In this document: positions 1 to 8,632 of the stretch, in pieces
Layout: each line of letters starts with the position of its first letter
How positions within the stretch are numbered: the stretch's first letter is position 1
Origin: Sva-07 sp963728355
Lineage (GTDB): Bacteria; Actinomycetota; Acidimicrobiia; Acidimicrobiales; Ilumatobacteraceae
Direction of reading: 5' to 3'
Length of the DNA stretch: 64,000 nucleotides
Assembly (NCBI GenBank): GCA_963728355.1
Contig: CAVSJQ010000014.1
Span: 372,001-436,000, forward strand
Notes under the pieces: model-generated
What the model saw: the letters and a program-made list of their open reading frames with translations, nothing else
Databases searched by the model: none
Told to the model about the DNA's origin: nothing
Program-made: the position numbers and the translations under genes

Positions 1-888
1 CGGGTTGCCGGGCAGCCCGAAGATCGGTGTGCCGTCGAGGCGACCGAATGCGAACGGTTTGGCCGGCTTGATCGCGATCTGCATCCAGGTCATGTCGGCG
101 ATCCGGCCGAGGACGGCCTTCACGACGTCGTAGTCGCCCATCGAGACGCCGCCGCTCGACACGATCGCATCGCAGTCGCACGCGGCAGCACGAAGCACCC
201 GCTCCAATTCCGCTTCGTCGTCGCGTACGACGCCGAGATCGACGACCTCGCAGCCGGCCTCGGACAGCAGGGCAGCGAGCATCGTCTTGTTGCTTTCGCG
301 GATCTGGCCGATCTGCAGCGGCGAGCCGTCGTCGATGAGCTCGTCGCCGGTGGACAGCACGGCCACTCGCGCGGGCCGGTACGCCCGGAGCCGGGTGGCG
401 TTGACGCTCGCCAGCACGGCGGCGACCGCCGGCGTGACGATCGTGCCGGCGGCGAACAACTCGTCGCCGATCTGCACGTCGTCGCCGGCACGCCGGATCG
501 ACGCACCGGCCGGCACCGACCGGCTGAGCCGGACGCGGTCGTCGCCGATGCGCTCGGAGTCCTCGACCATCACGACGGCGTCGGCGCCGTCCGGCATCGG
601 CGCTCCTGTCATGATCCTGATCGCCTCGCCCGTGCCCAGGTGTCCGGCCGGGGCCACCCCGGCTGGGAGCTCACCGACGACGCGCAGCTCCACCGGAACG
701 GTGGCGACGTCCTCCGATCGGACCGCGTAGCCGTCGACGGCGGTGTTGTCGAACGGCGGCACGACTTCATCGGCGACGACGGCGGAGGCGAGCACCAGGC
801 CGTACACCCGGCTCCGGTCGACATCGACGGGTTCGAGCGGTGGGCAGGATTCGAGCACGAAGCTCTGGGCGTCCTCCAAGGGGGTCAC
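1..888 (-). CDS. moeA: Molybdopterin molybdotransferase MoeA (3' end outside window)
   Basis: MoeA inserts molybdate into adenylylated molybdopterin in the last step of molybdenum cofactor synthesis in the cytoplasm. The visible 296 codons hold the N-terminal PPFDNTAVDGYA segment, the STGDEL stretch of the MPT-binding domain, SSGGVSMGDYD, and the KPAKPFAFGR then FGLPGNP signature at the window edge. About 100 C-terminal residues are missing because the gene runs off the window. The GTG start at 888 is preceded by TACCTT six bases upstream, a leaderless-type promoter; no better start exists before an in-frame stop near 997. The family assignment is secure from the motifs. Confidence 0.9.
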   Translation of the reverse strand, partial: MTPLEDAQSFVLESCPPLEPVDVDRSRVYGLVLASAVVADEVVPPFDNTAVDGYAVRSEDVATVPVELRVVGELPAGVAPAGHLGTGEAIRIMTGAPMPDGADAVVMVEDSERIGDDRVRLSRSVPAGASIRRAGDDVQIGDELFAAGTIVTPAVAAVLASVNATRLRAYRPARVAVLSTGDELIDDGSPLQIGQIRESNKTMLAALLSEAGCEVVDLGVVRDDEAELERVLRAAACDCDAIVSSGGVSMGDYDVVKAVLGRIADMTWMQIAIKPAKPFAFGRLDGTPIFGLPGNP

Positions 889-1011
889 GCAGGCAAGGTA
901 CCGCAGGACCGGTCCGCCGGGGACGTCAGTCGGTACCGGGGCTGGCGCTGCCCGTCCCGGTGGCGGCCCGGCCGGGTCGGTGCCCGGGGCTCGGCCCTAG
1001 CCTGGAGCGTC

Positions 1012-1569
1012 GTGTCCGACACGTTGACCGCCTTCCCGTCCGACGGCTACACCGCACGATGGCGGACGTGGGATCACGAGCACCTCGAGACCCTGACGCT
1101 GCGCTGGGAGAACGAGGGGTGGACGGCGACCGGCGAGGTCGGCCGCGAGGCGGTCACGTACGTCCTGCGTCTGTCCGCGACCTGGCACGTCCGACAGTTC
1201 CTGCTGTTCCGCGACCTCGATCAGCCCGATCTCTGGCTGGGCGCCGACGGTACGGGCCGGTGGGGCGAGATGAACGGGGCACACCGCCACGATCTGGCGG
1301 GATGCACCGACATCGACCTCCCCGTGACGCCGTTCACGAACTCGATCCCGATCCGCCGTCTCGCCCTCGGCGTGGGCGACGCCGCAGACGTGACGGCGGC
1401 GATGATCGACGTGGAAACGCTCGGCGTGGTCCCGGTCCGTCAGCGGTACCGCCGGCTCGCCGTGCGTCGGTTCGAGTACACGAACCTCGACAGCGGCTAC
1501 AACACCGCGTTCGACGTCGACGAGTACGGCTTGGTGCACGACTACCCGTCGGAGTTCCGCCGCCTCTGA
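1012..1569 (+). CDS. Putative glycolipid-binding domain protein
   Basis: This 185-residue protein resembles the putative glycolipid-binding family (DUF1089 type): it starts with a W-rich beta segment, has an LWLGADGTGRW stretch and a conserved DIDLPVTPFTNSIPIRRL segment, and ends with the F-Y-T-N-L-D motif of the family. The biochemical role is not established; a binding or structural role is inferred from the family name only. The GTG start at 1012 follows TAGCCT by eight bases. It diverges from moeA and converges with galU. No signal peptide is seen. Confidence 0.7.
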   Translation: MSDTLTAFPSDGYTARWRTWDHEHLETLTLRWENEGWTATGEVGREAVTYVLRLSATWHVRQFLLFRDLDQPDLWLGADGTGRWGEMNGAHRHDLAGCTDIDLPVTPFTNSIPIRRLALGVGDAADVTAAMIDVETLGVVPVRQRYRRLAVRRFEYTNLDSGYNTAFDVDEYGLVHDYPSEFRRL

Positions 1570-1637
1570 GGCACCCGCAGGGTCAGCCAGTTCTTCCGGG
1601 TCGCGTCCGGCAGGACGGTCGTCGGCACGATGCGCCG

Positions 1638-2504
1638 TCAGATGGCAAGTCGACGGAGGAACTCGCGCAGGTCGGCGCCCAGCTCGGGGTTGGCCAGTCC
1701 GAGCTCGATCGACGCGGTGAGGAAGCCGAGCGGGGTCCCGGTGTCGAGGCGACTCTCGCCGGCGACGACCGCATGGAATGGGGCGCGAGCGGCCTGCGCG
1801 CGCAGCGCATCGGTCAGCTGCAGTTCCCCGCCGCTGCCCGGCGTGAGCGCCGCGATCTCGTCCCAGGCGTCGGCGGTCAGCACGTAGCGGCCGGTGAGGA
1901 CGAAGTTGCTGGGGGCGTCCTCCGGCGACGGCTTCTCGACGAGGTCGCGCACCGGGATGACGCCATCGTGCGTCAATTCGCCGGCCGGATCGATCACGCC
2001 GTACGAGCTGACCTGCTCGCGCGGAACGTTGACCACAGCGACCACGCTGCCCTCGGTTGCCGCACACACGCCGTTCATCTGGGCGAGCAGCGCTGAGGTC
2101 GGCATCAGCTCGTCGGGCAGCAGCACGGCGAACGGTTCGTCGCCGACGGCGTTGCGGGCGCACCCGACGGCATGGCCGAGACCCTTGGGGTCGTCCTGGT
2201 AGACGATGTCGATGCGCCAGTCGCGCCCGATCGCCCGCAACCGTTCGGCCGTCTCGGTCTTGCCCTTCGCCTCGAGCGCCTCGAGCAACGCCTCGTCGGG
2301 AGCGAAGTACGCATCGAGCGCGGGCTTCGATCGGCTGCTCACGACCACGATGTGATCGCAGCCGGCGCCGAGCGCTTCGTCGATCACGAGTTGAATCGCC
2401 GGCTGATCACCGATCGGGAACAATTCCTTCGGAACGGCCTTGGTGGCGGGGAGGAATCGGGTCCCCAGACCAGCCGCGGGGATGACAGCACTGCGGACCT
2501 GCAT
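1638..2504 (-). CDS. galU: UTP-glucose-1-phosphate uridylyltransferase
   Basis: GalU makes UDP-glucose from UTP and glucose-1-phosphate, feeding cell-wall, exopolysaccharide and galactose metabolism. The 288-residue protein has the nucleotidyltransferase signature AAGLGTRFLPATKAVPKE near the N-terminus, DDPKGLGHAVGCA, the LLPDE metal-site region and VEKPSP. The length fits the family. The ATG at 2504 is chosen over upstream in-frame codons because the protein begins there with the conserved strand leading into the glycine-rich loop and because TATCGT lies seven bases upstream. It diverges from the FmdB-like gene across 27 bp. galT and glycogen genes lie about 9 kb away. Confidence 0.93.
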   Translation of the reverse strand: MQVRSAVIPAAGLGTRFLPATKAVPKELFPIGDQPAIQLVIDEALGAGCDHIVVVSSRSKPALDAYFAPDEALLEALEAKGKTETAERLRAIGRDWRIDIVYQDDPKGLGHAVGCARNAVGDEPFAVLLPDELMPTSALLAQMNGVCAATEGSVVAVVNVPREQVSSYGVIDPAGELTHDGVIPVRDLVEKPSPEDAPSNFVLTGRYVLTADAWDEIAALTPGSGGELQLTDALRAQAARAPFHAVVAGESRLDTGTPLGFLTASIELGLANPELGADLREFLRRLAI

Positions 2505-2531
2505 GGGACGGACGATATCCTTCTGCGCTCG
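2505..2531. promoter_or_regulatory. Overlapping divergent promoter, galU / fmdB-like
   Basis: Only 27 bp separate the two divergent start codons. A GATATC palindrome gives a -10-like TATCGT for galU (2517-2512, seven bases before ATG) and TATCCT for the plus-strand gene (2516-2521, ten bases before ATG). The two boxes share two base pairs, so both polymerases could not load at once. This is inferred from sequence only. Confidence 0.55.
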
Positions 2532-2900
2532 ATGCCAACCTACGTCTACAAGTTCGTCGACACCGGCGAGACCATCGAAGTCCAACAGGGCTTCCACGAC
2601 GACAACCTGACCGAGATCGCCCATCCCGACAGCGGTGAACTCCTCCCCGTCAAGAAGGTCTTCACCCCCGTCGGTGTCACCTTCAAGGGGTCAGGTTTCT
2701 TCAAGACCGACAACCGGGGCAAGAAGACGTCGACGTCGAGCACGAAGGAGTCGAAGGACCCCGGTTCCTCGAGCACCTCGTCGAGCTCGGCCGGCGACTC
2801 CACGGGTTCGTCGGGTTCGTCGGGTTCGTCGGGCAGTACATCGAGTGGCTCGTCGTCCGGCAGCACATCGAGCAGTTCCAGCTCGTCATCGGACGGCTGA
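2532..2900 (+). CDS. FmdB-like protein without zinc-ribbon cysteines
   Basis: The first 60 residues follow the FmdB/CxxC_CxxC_SSSS regulatory family: MPTYVYKF at the start and KVFTPVGVTFKGSGFFKTD near residue 50. The family normally has two CxxC pairs forming a zinc ribbon. Here there is no cysteine in the whole 122-residue protein; the expected positions read VDTGE and HPDSGE. The remaining half is a low-complexity tail made almost only of Ser, Gly and Thr. The function is unknown; loss of the metal site suggests the fold is kept by other means. The start is supported by the family N-terminus. A CAGCGG/CCGCTG hairpin lies at 2904-2919 after the stop. Confidence 0.8.
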   Translation: MPTYVYKFVDTGETIEVQQGFHDDNLTEIAHPDSGELLPVKKVFTPVGVTFKGSGFFKTDNRGKKTSTSSTKESKDPGSSSTSSSSAGDSTGSSGSSGSSGSTSSGSSSGSTSSSSSSSSDG

Positions 2901-2996
2901 CCTCAGCGGCTCACCGCTGACGATCGCCCCCGAAGCGTCGATAGCGTCTTCTCGGACCGACTCCCTCCGATCGTCCACCGATCCGAGGAGACACCG

Positions 2997-3569
2997 ATGC
3001 ACGTCGTGGCCCGAGCCCGACTCGTCCTCGCCCGACGCCCCTGGGTCTACTGGGCCGCCGTGGCAACACTCGCAGCGCTCGCCGCCGCAGCCGTTCACGG
3101 CGAGATGACGTCGATCGCCGCCGAGCGCGACCGCTGGGGATCGACGCGTACCGTGCTCGTCGCCCGCCATCAACTCGAACCCGGCGATCCGGTCGCTGCC
3201 GACCTTGTCGCTCTGCCCGTGGCGGTGCTCCCCCGCGACGCATTGGCGGAGATCCCGGAAGATGCATCGGTCCGTCAGCGCGTGGCCGCCGGCGAAGTCC
3301 TCACCGAACTGGACACCACCAGCCGCGCCGGCCCTGCCACGCTCGCCGAGCCCGGAACCGTCGTCGTGGCGATCTCCGACCCACTCGCGCGAGGCGTCGT
3401 CGCCGGGCTGCACGTGCAGGTCGCCGCCGACGGTGTGATGATCTCCGAGCGCGCCGAGGTGACCGGCGTCGTCGACGAGGTCGTGTTCGTGGCGGTCGAT
3501 GAGCGCGAGGCTCCGACGGTGGCAGCGGCCGCCCTCCAGGGCCTCGCCAGCCTGCTGTACCTGCCGTGA
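2997..3569 (+). CDS. SAF-domain membrane-anchored protein, CpaB-like
   Basis: This 190-residue protein has one N-terminal membrane segment (about residues 17-35) followed by a SAF domain (about 48-110) beginning TVLVARHQLEPGDPV, as in CpaB/FlgA-type pilus and flagellar assembly proteins. A second beta-rich part carries an EPGTVVVAISDP segment. No other pilus gene is nearby, so a Tad pilus role is not supported here. The start has a good ribosome-binding site, GAGGAG at 2985-2990, six bases before ATG, and a TAGCGT box at 2942-2947, giving a normal leader of about 45 nt, unlike most neighbours. Confidence 0.7.
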   Translation: MHVVARARLVLARRPWVYWAAVATLAALAAAAVHGEMTSIAAERDRWGSTRTVLVARHQLEPGDPVAADLVALPVAVLPRDALAEIPEDASVRQRVAAGEVLTELDTTSRAGPATLAEPGTVVVAISDPLARGVVAGLHVQVAADGVMISERAEVTGVVDEVVFVAVDEREAPTVAAAALQGLASLLYLP

Positions 3570-3595
3570 GCCGCCCGGGTCTCGTTCGCTGCCAG

Positions 3596-4423
3596 TCAGC
3601 GGGCGCCGGTGGCGACGAGGATCAGCACGAGCACGCCGAGCGAGATCCGGTAGATCACGAACGGCATGAAGCTGTGTGTCCGCACGATCTTGAGCGTGCC
3701 CCAGACCGCCAACAATCCCGCCAGCGCGGACGTCACGATGCCGACGATCATCGGTACGAGCAGCCCGTCGGGGACGCCGTCGGAGATCAGCCCGGCGAAC
3801 TTGAACACCACCGCTCCGAAGATCACCGGGATCGACATCACGAAGCTGATGCGCACGGCGGCGTCGCGGTCGAACCCGAGGAACCGTCCCGCGGTCATCG
3901 TGATCCCCGATCGAGACGTGCCCGGGTTGAGCGCCAAGGCCTGGGCGGCGCCGACGAGCAGCGCGTCTCGGGCATGGAACTCCTCGACCTTGCGCCGACC
4001 GAGGCTCCGGTCGGCGATCGCGAGGAGGATGCCGAATCCGATCAGCGACACGGCGATGATCGTCGGCGTACCGAGACGGTTGTCGATCTGGTTCTCGAAC
4101 AGGGCGCCGACGGCTGCCGCGGGCAGCGTGGCGAGCACGAAGAGCCAGGCAAGCCTGCCCTCGTTGGTGGGAGGTACCTTGCGGGCGAACACCAGCTTGG
4201 TCCCCTCGACGACGTACGTGCTGACGTCACGCCAGAAGTAGCCGACCACGGCGACGAGCGTGCCGAGATGCAGCGCGACGTCGAACGACTTCTTGATCGA
4301 CGGGTCGAGTTCCTGCCACCCGGCCAGCCACGGGACGAGCAGCAGGTGCCCGCTGGAAGAGATCGGCAGGAACTCCGAGAGGCCCTGCACGATCCCGAGG
4401 ATGATCGCCTGATAGATCGGCAC
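3596..4423 (-). CDS. uppP: Undecaprenyl-diphosphatase UppP (BacA)
   Basis: UppP dephosphorylates undecaprenyl diphosphate to recycle the lipid carrier used in cell-wall synthesis. The 275-residue membrane protein has both family signatures: GLSEFLPISSSGH near the N-terminus and LNPGTSRSG in the middle, plus about eight hydrophobic segments. The GTG at 4423 starts the protein just before IYQAIILGIVQGLSEF, the usual family N-terminus. It is the last gene of the tldD-pmbA-PHP run, 88 bp after the PHP gene. Confidence 0.93.
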   Translation of the reverse strand: MPIYQAIILGIVQGLSEFLPISSSGHLLLVPWLAGWQELDPSIKKSFDVALHLGTLVAVVGYFWRDVSTYVVEGTKLVFARKVPPTNEGRLAWLFVLATLPAAAVGALFENQIDNRLGTPTIIAVSLIGFGILLAIADRSLGRRKVEEFHARDALLVGAAQALALNPGTSRSGITMTAGRFLGFDRDAAVRISFVMSIPVIFGAVVFKFAGLISDGVPDGLLVPMIVGIVTSALAGLLAVWGTLKIVRTHSFMPFVIYRISLGVLVLILVATGAR

Positions 4424-4511
4424 GGCTGCCCTGTCTACCCTCTCGACGGAGCAACCGGACGGCATGGCACATCCACGCGTGGCCGCCGGCGTGGACGCCG
4501 CTGCGTCGGGT

Positions 4512-5219
4512 TCAGGTGACCGACGGGACGATGCGCGGCGTCCACGGCCGCGGTTCGTCCCAGTGGTGGCCGATGACCACGCCGGTGGCGAGGGAGGCGA
4601 GGAACTCCATCGGCGTCTCGAAATCCAGCATCTCGACGTACGCCGCACCCAGCGCATCGGGCACGTGGCCGTCGCTGCCCGCCGCGCCGACGATGCCGAA
4701 CTCGGCTGCGAAGTCGGCGGCACGACGATTGAGGCTGGCGAGCGAGGTCTTCGCGTTGAGCACCTCGACGGCGTCGATCAGGTCGGCCTCTGCCAGCTCG
4801 TACAGCGCTGCCTCGCTCATGTTGCGCCGCATCGGATCGAACGGATGCGGAATGTAGACGACGCCGCCCTGATCACGGATCGCCCTGGCGGCCTCCAAGG
4901 GACCGACACCCATCGGGATCCGTTCGGTGAGGAACAGGCCGATGATCTCGCCGGCGGCGGTGCGCAGCTCTTCGCCGACGATCACCCGCGCGTCGACACA
5001 GGCGCGCAACTCCAGCGCGCCGGCGATCGAGTTGTGGTCGGTGACGCACACGATGTCGAGACCGCTCGCCGCGACCGCAGCGGCGAACTCGTCGGGTGTC
5101 GTGGTCGAGTCACCGCTCCACATCGTGTGCGTGTGCAGGTCGACGCGCACATGACCAACGCGTTGCGGCACACCGAGATGCGGGTGTCGGGCGACGGCCT
5201 CGCTCGACGGCGTCACCAC
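4512..5219 (-). CDS. PHP-domain phosphoesterase
   Basis: This is a PHP-family metal-dependent phosphoesterase of the kind that acts on small phosphate esters or nucleotides; the substrate cannot be read from sequence. Metal-binding motifs are visible: VDLHTHT, VTDHNS, IPHPFDP and GSDGHVP. Two adjacent GTG codons (5219 and 5216) start just six bases after the pmbA stop and give 235 or 234 residues; an upstream ATG at 5291 would overlap pmbA by 67 bp and is less likely. Tight spacing suggests translation together with pmbA. Confidence 0.8.
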   Translation of the reverse strand: MVTPSSEAVARHPHLGVPQRVGHVRVDLHTHTMWSGDSTTTPDEFAAAVAASGLDIVCVTDHNSIAGALELRACVDARVIVGEELRTAAGEIIGLFLTERIPMGVGPLEAARAIRDQGGVVYIPHPFDPMRRNMSEAALYELAEADLIDAVEVLNAKTSLASLNRRAADFAAEFGIVGAAGSDGHVPDALGAAYVEMLDFETPMEFLASLATGVVIGHHWDEPRPWTPRIVPSVT

Positions 5220-5224
5220 GTCGC

Positions 5225-6589
5225 TCAGGCGCCCGACATCGTGACGTCGCGAATCACGAGGCTCATGCCCGCTGAACGCATCGGCAGCCACTCGAGATCA
5301 CCGCCGATCTCGACGACATCGAGCAGCATCCGCTGCAACGTCGACGCGATGGTGACCTCGCGCACCGGTGCGCCGACCGTCCCGTTGCTGATGAGCAGGC
5401 CCGCTGCACCGGTGGAGAAGTCGCCGCTGATCGGGTTCACGCCGGAGTGCAGACCCTGCATCTGTTGCACGAGCAGGCCGTCGTCGACATCGGCGATCAG
5501 TTCCTCCTGCGAGCGTGCCCCCGGCACCAGTGACAGTGCGAGACAGCCGACGCCCGGCGTCCCGGCGAATCCGCCGCGCGTCGCATTTCCGGTCGACGTC
5601 GTCCCGGCCCGACGCGCGGAGTACGAGTTGTGCACGAACTGGCGCAGGACGCCGCCCTCGATCAGTACGTTCCGGCGCGCCGCGAGGCCCTCGCCGTCGA
5701 CGTCGGTGGCGGTGTAGGCCTCGGGGTTCGTCGGATCGTCGACCAGCGTCAGAATGGGTGCAGCGACGGTCTCGCCGATGCGGTCACGGAACAACGAGCG
5801 GCCCTTGACGACCGCCTCTCCGTTGAGTGTCGAGGAGATCACCCCGAGGAACTGCGCCGTCACGAAGGGGTCGAGCACCACCGTCAACCGTCGGCTCGGC
5901 GGCTGGGTGGCGCCGAGCAACCGGGTCGCGCGATCGACGGCCTCCCGAGCCGCACGTTCGAGGTCGAAGTCGTCGGGCGAACGGCCGACCGAGAACCCGA
6001 AGCCCGTCTGGGTCTCGGCATCGTCGCCTTCACCCTCGTCGGCGAGCGTCGACACCGACACGTAGCAGCCGTTCTCTCGGCCGGACATGCGGATACCCGT
6101 GGTGGAAGCGACGGCCGTCTCGCCGTGCGCGTCGGCGTAGTTCGAATCGTCGACGCGCACGCGCGGGTCGGTCCCCGACGTGAGCTTCTCGAGTTCCTTG
6201 GCGAGCTCGATCTTGCGGTCGGTCGGGTACTCGGCGAGATCGTCGTTCCACAGGGTCTGCTCGGTGACGGGGACGCCGTCGGGTTCGGCGAGCGCCGCCC
6301 ACTCGTCGACGGTCCCGAACTGGACGTTGTCGCGCGCCTCGGCGAGTACCTCACCGATGGCGTCCTCGTCGAGGGTGCCGGCGTACGCGAAGCCGGTGCG
6401 GCCGTCACGGATGACCCGGATGCCGACGCCCTCGCTCTGCGCCGACACGAAGTGCTCGACGTCACCCTGGTAGACGCGCACCTCGGTCTCGCCGCCACGG
6501 GCGACGAACGCCTCGATCTGCTCGCCGGGGCTCGCCTGCTCGACCACCCGATCGGCGACGACCTGCAACTCGCTCTCGAACCGACTCAT
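5225..6589 (-). CDS. pmbA: TldE/PmbA-type metalloprotease subunit
   Basis: PmbA (TldE) pairs with TldD to form a heteromeric zinc protease that degrades unfolded small proteins and, in some bacteria, matures microcins and other modified peptides. The 454-residue protein shows the shared TldD/E fold (VRVYQGDVEHFVSAQSEG, RDGRTGFAYAGTLDE) and the C-terminal GDFSTGAAGLLISNG. It lacks the HExxxH motif, as expected for TldE. The ATG at 6589 is preceded by GGGGAG. It lies downstream of tldD after a repeat-filled gap of 109 bp. Confidence 0.88.
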   Translation of the reverse strand: MSRFESELQVVADRVVEQASPGEQIEAFVARGGETEVRVYQGDVEHFVSAQSEGVGIRVIRDGRTGFAYAGTLDEDAIGEVLAEARDNVQFGTVDEWAALAEPDGVPVTEQTLWNDDLAEYPTDRKIELAKELEKLTSGTDPRVRVDDSNYADAHGETAVASTTGIRMSGRENGCYVSVSTLADEGEGDDAETQTGFGFSVGRSPDDFDLERAAREAVDRATRLLGATQPPSRRLTVVLDPFVTAQFLGVISSTLNGEAVVKGRSLFRDRIGETVAAPILTLVDDPTNPEAYTATDVDGEGLAARRNVLIEGGVLRQFVHNSYSARRAGTTSTGNATRGGFAGTPGVGCLALSLVPGARSQEELIADVDDGLLVQQMQGLHSGVNPISGDFSTGAAGLLISNGTVGAPVREVTIASTLQRMLLDVVEIGGDLEWLPMRSAGMSLVIRDVTMSGA

Positions 6590-6600
6590 CGCCGGCTCCC

Positions 6601-6697
6601 CGGCGTTACGCCTGGGGTCAGACCCCCGGCGTGACACGCCGCGACACGGCCACGACTTCCCGGCGTTACGCCGGGGGTCTGACCCCTGGCGTAACGG
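6601..6697. repeat. Pair of palindromes with GGGGTCaGACCCC core between tldD and pmbA
   Basis: Two palindromic units lie at about 6601-6635 and 6661-6697. Each has arms of GGCGTTACGCC type around a GGGGTCnGACCCC core; the second is almost perfect. The second unit ends one base before the tldD stop codon. The arms resemble those of the GGTGCCnGGCACC palindromes at 31921, 42814 and 57496. They may fold into a hairpin at the tldD 3' end. Confidence 0.75.
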
Positions 6698-6698
6698 T

Positions 6699-8087
6699 TC
6701 ACGCGGTGCCTCCGACGGTGAGGGACTTGACCCGGAGCGTCGGCTGGCCGTCGCCGACCGGCACCCCTTGGCCGTCCTTGCCGCACGTGCCCGGGCTGCC
6801 CATGGCGAAGTCGTTGCCGAGCATGTCGATGTCGGCGAGCACCTTGGGGCCGTTGCCGATCAGGTTGCCGTCGCGCAGCGGCTCGGTGACCTCGCCGTTC
6901 TCGATCAGGTACGCCTCGGTCATCCCGAAGACGAAGTCGCCCGACGCCGTGTTGACCGAGCCGCCTCCGAGCTTGGCCACGTACACCCCGTTGGGGGTCG
7001 AACTGATGATGTCGTCGGGATCGTCGGGGCCGTCGAGCACGAACGTGTTCGTCATGCGCACCATCGGCAGGTGCTGGTAGCTCTGACGCCGGCCGTTGCC
7101 CGACTGCGGCCGGCCGTCCTTGCGGGCGCGGAGGTAGTCCCACATGTAGTCGGTGAGGATCCCGTCCTCGATGAGGACGTTGCGTTGGGTGATGTGGCCC
7201 TCGTCATCGAAGCCGAGCGTGCCCCACTCCCCCGGCATCGTGCCGTCGTCGACGAGCGTGACCAGCGGCGAGGCGACCTGCTGGCCCACCTTGCCGGCAT
7301 ACACGCTGGCGCCCTTGTGAATGTGGTCGGCCTCGAGCCCGTGACCGCACGCCTCGTGGAACAACACCCCGCCGGTGCCGTGCTTGATCACGACCGGCAT
7401 CGCACCGGAGGGAGCCGGACGGGCACGCAGCTTGGTGATCGCCTGGCGGGCGGCCTCCCGGGCCAGCTCCTCCACGTCGACCTTGTCGAAAACCTCGAAG
7501 CCGATCGTGTGCCCCATCGACTGGTACCCGGTCTGCATGCCGGTGTCACCGTCGGCCACTGCACTGATGCGCAACAAGGTGCGCACGATCTCGTCGTCGG
7601 CCAGGACGCCGTCGGTGTTGGCGATCAACACCTGCTTGCGACTGTCGCCGTACCCGGCCGACACCTGCACGATCTCGGGTCCGAACGACCTCGCGGCCTC
7701 GTTCATCCGCTGGAGCAGCTCGACCTTGGCCGCCTTGGCGACGGTGTCGGGATCGCGTTCGACCGTGTTCGGACGGTGTGGCGCCGACGGCGCGAGCGCG
7801 ATCGTGCGCACCCCGCCGCCACCCTGTCTGGCCGCTGCGGCCGCCGCTGTCGCAGCCGCGCTCAGACCGGGCTCGGAGAGATCCGAGGTGTAGGCGAAGC
7901 CGGTCGTCTCGCCGGCGACGACGCGGATGCCGGCGCCACGATCGCGGCCGCTCGACACCTGTTCGATGCGGCCATCGTCGAGCCCCGCCGACGTCGACCG
8001 CTTGTCCTCGGCGTAGACCTCGGCGAATTCGGCTCCACCGCTGACGGCGCCGGCGAGTACTCGTTGCAGGACGTCACGTTCGATCAC
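6699..8087 (-). CDS. tldD: Zinc metalloprotease TldD
   Basis: TldD is the catalytic partner of PmbA. The 462-residue protein holds the zinc motif HEACGHGLE (HExxxH) in its middle and the C-terminal SGDFVFGMTEAYLIENGEV and GSPGTCGKDGQ segments of the family. The GTG at 8087 is chosen because it gives the usual N-terminus (IERDVLQRVLAGA) and has TAGGCT seven bases upstream; the more upstream ATG at 8144 would include the promoter box. The substrate is unknown; no short precursor-peptide gene was recognised next to it. Confidence 0.93.
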   Translation of the reverse strand: MIERDVLQRVLAGAVSGGAEFAEVYAEDKRSTSAGLDDGRIEQVSSGRDRGAGIRVVAGETTGFAYTSDLSEPGLSAAATAAAAAARQGGGGVRTIALAPSAPHRPNTVERDPDTVAKAAKVELLQRMNEAARSFGPEIVQVSAGYGDSRKQVLIANTDGVLADDEIVRTLLRISAVADGDTGMQTGYQSMGHTIGFEVFDKVDVEELAREAARQAITKLRARPAPSGAMPVVIKHGTGGVLFHEACGHGLEADHIHKGASVYAGKVGQQVASPLVTLVDDGTMPGEWGTLGFDDEGHITQRNVLIEDGILTDYMWDYLRARKDGRPQSGNGRRQSYQHLPMVRMTNTFVLDGPDDPDDIISSTPNGVYVAKLGGGSVNTASGDFVFGMTEAYLIENGEVTEPLRDGNLIGNGPKVLADIDMLGNDFAMGSPGTCGKDGQGVPVGDGQPTLRVKSLTVGGTA

Positions 8088-8196
8088 CCGATCGAGCCTA
8101 CGTACATGGGGCGCCCGGCACATCTCGTCCGCGGCATTCAGCATGGCGAGCTCCGGTCACGACGCTCACCCGTGCGTCCTTGTTAGCGTTGTGTGT

Positions 8197-8580
8197 GTGA
8201 ATCTCGAAACAGGCATGCGCGGCGACGCCAAGCTCGTGGTCACCGAGGCCGACACGGCGTTGGCCCTGGGCTCCGGAGTCGTCGAGGTCCTCGGGTCTCC
8301 GAGGTTGGTGGCGCTGTGCGAGGAGGCGTGCTGCAACGCCATCAACCACGCCCTCGACGACGGCACCAGCTCGGTGGGCATGCGCATCCAGTTCGATCAC
8401 CTGCAGCCCACGCCGGTCGGCGCCGAAGTGATCGCCGAGGCGGTGCTCGAGAAGATCGACGGGCGTCGCCTGAAGTTCACGGTGTCGGCCTCCGACCCGG
8501 GCGGCCTGGTGGCGGCCGGCAAGATCACCCGTGTCGTGGTCGACATCGACCGCTTCATGTCGAAGTGCTGCACGACGTGA
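8197..8580 (+). CDS. Hot-dog fold thioesterase, FlK-like
   Basis: This 127-residue protein matches small hot-dog thioesterases related to fluoroacetyl-CoA thioesterase: LCEEACCNAINHAL (with the family Glu), SSVGMRIQFDHLQPTPVG and a long strand GRRLKFTVSASD. Such proteins hydrolyse acyl-CoA thioesters; the natural substrate is unknown. GTG at 8197 follows TAGCGT (8184-8189) by seven bases, and there is no Shine-Dalgarno site. It diverges from tldD. Confidence 0.75.
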   Translation: MNLETGMRGDAKLVVTEADTALALGSGVVEVLGSPRLVALCEEACCNAINHALDDGTSSVGMRIQFDHLQPTPVGAEVIAEAVLEKIDGRRLKFTVSASDPGGLVAAGKITRVVVDIDRFMSKCCTT

Positions 8581-8632
8581 CGCGTCGTTCGCCGGCGCCG
8601 AGTGTCAGGTTTGGCCCGGCACGGTGTGACAG

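Noticed and set aside
2505..2624. Longer galU start at 2624
   Set aside because: The extra 40 residues are antisense to the FmdB-like gene and lie upstream of the TATCGT box; the family N-terminus begins at ATG 2504.
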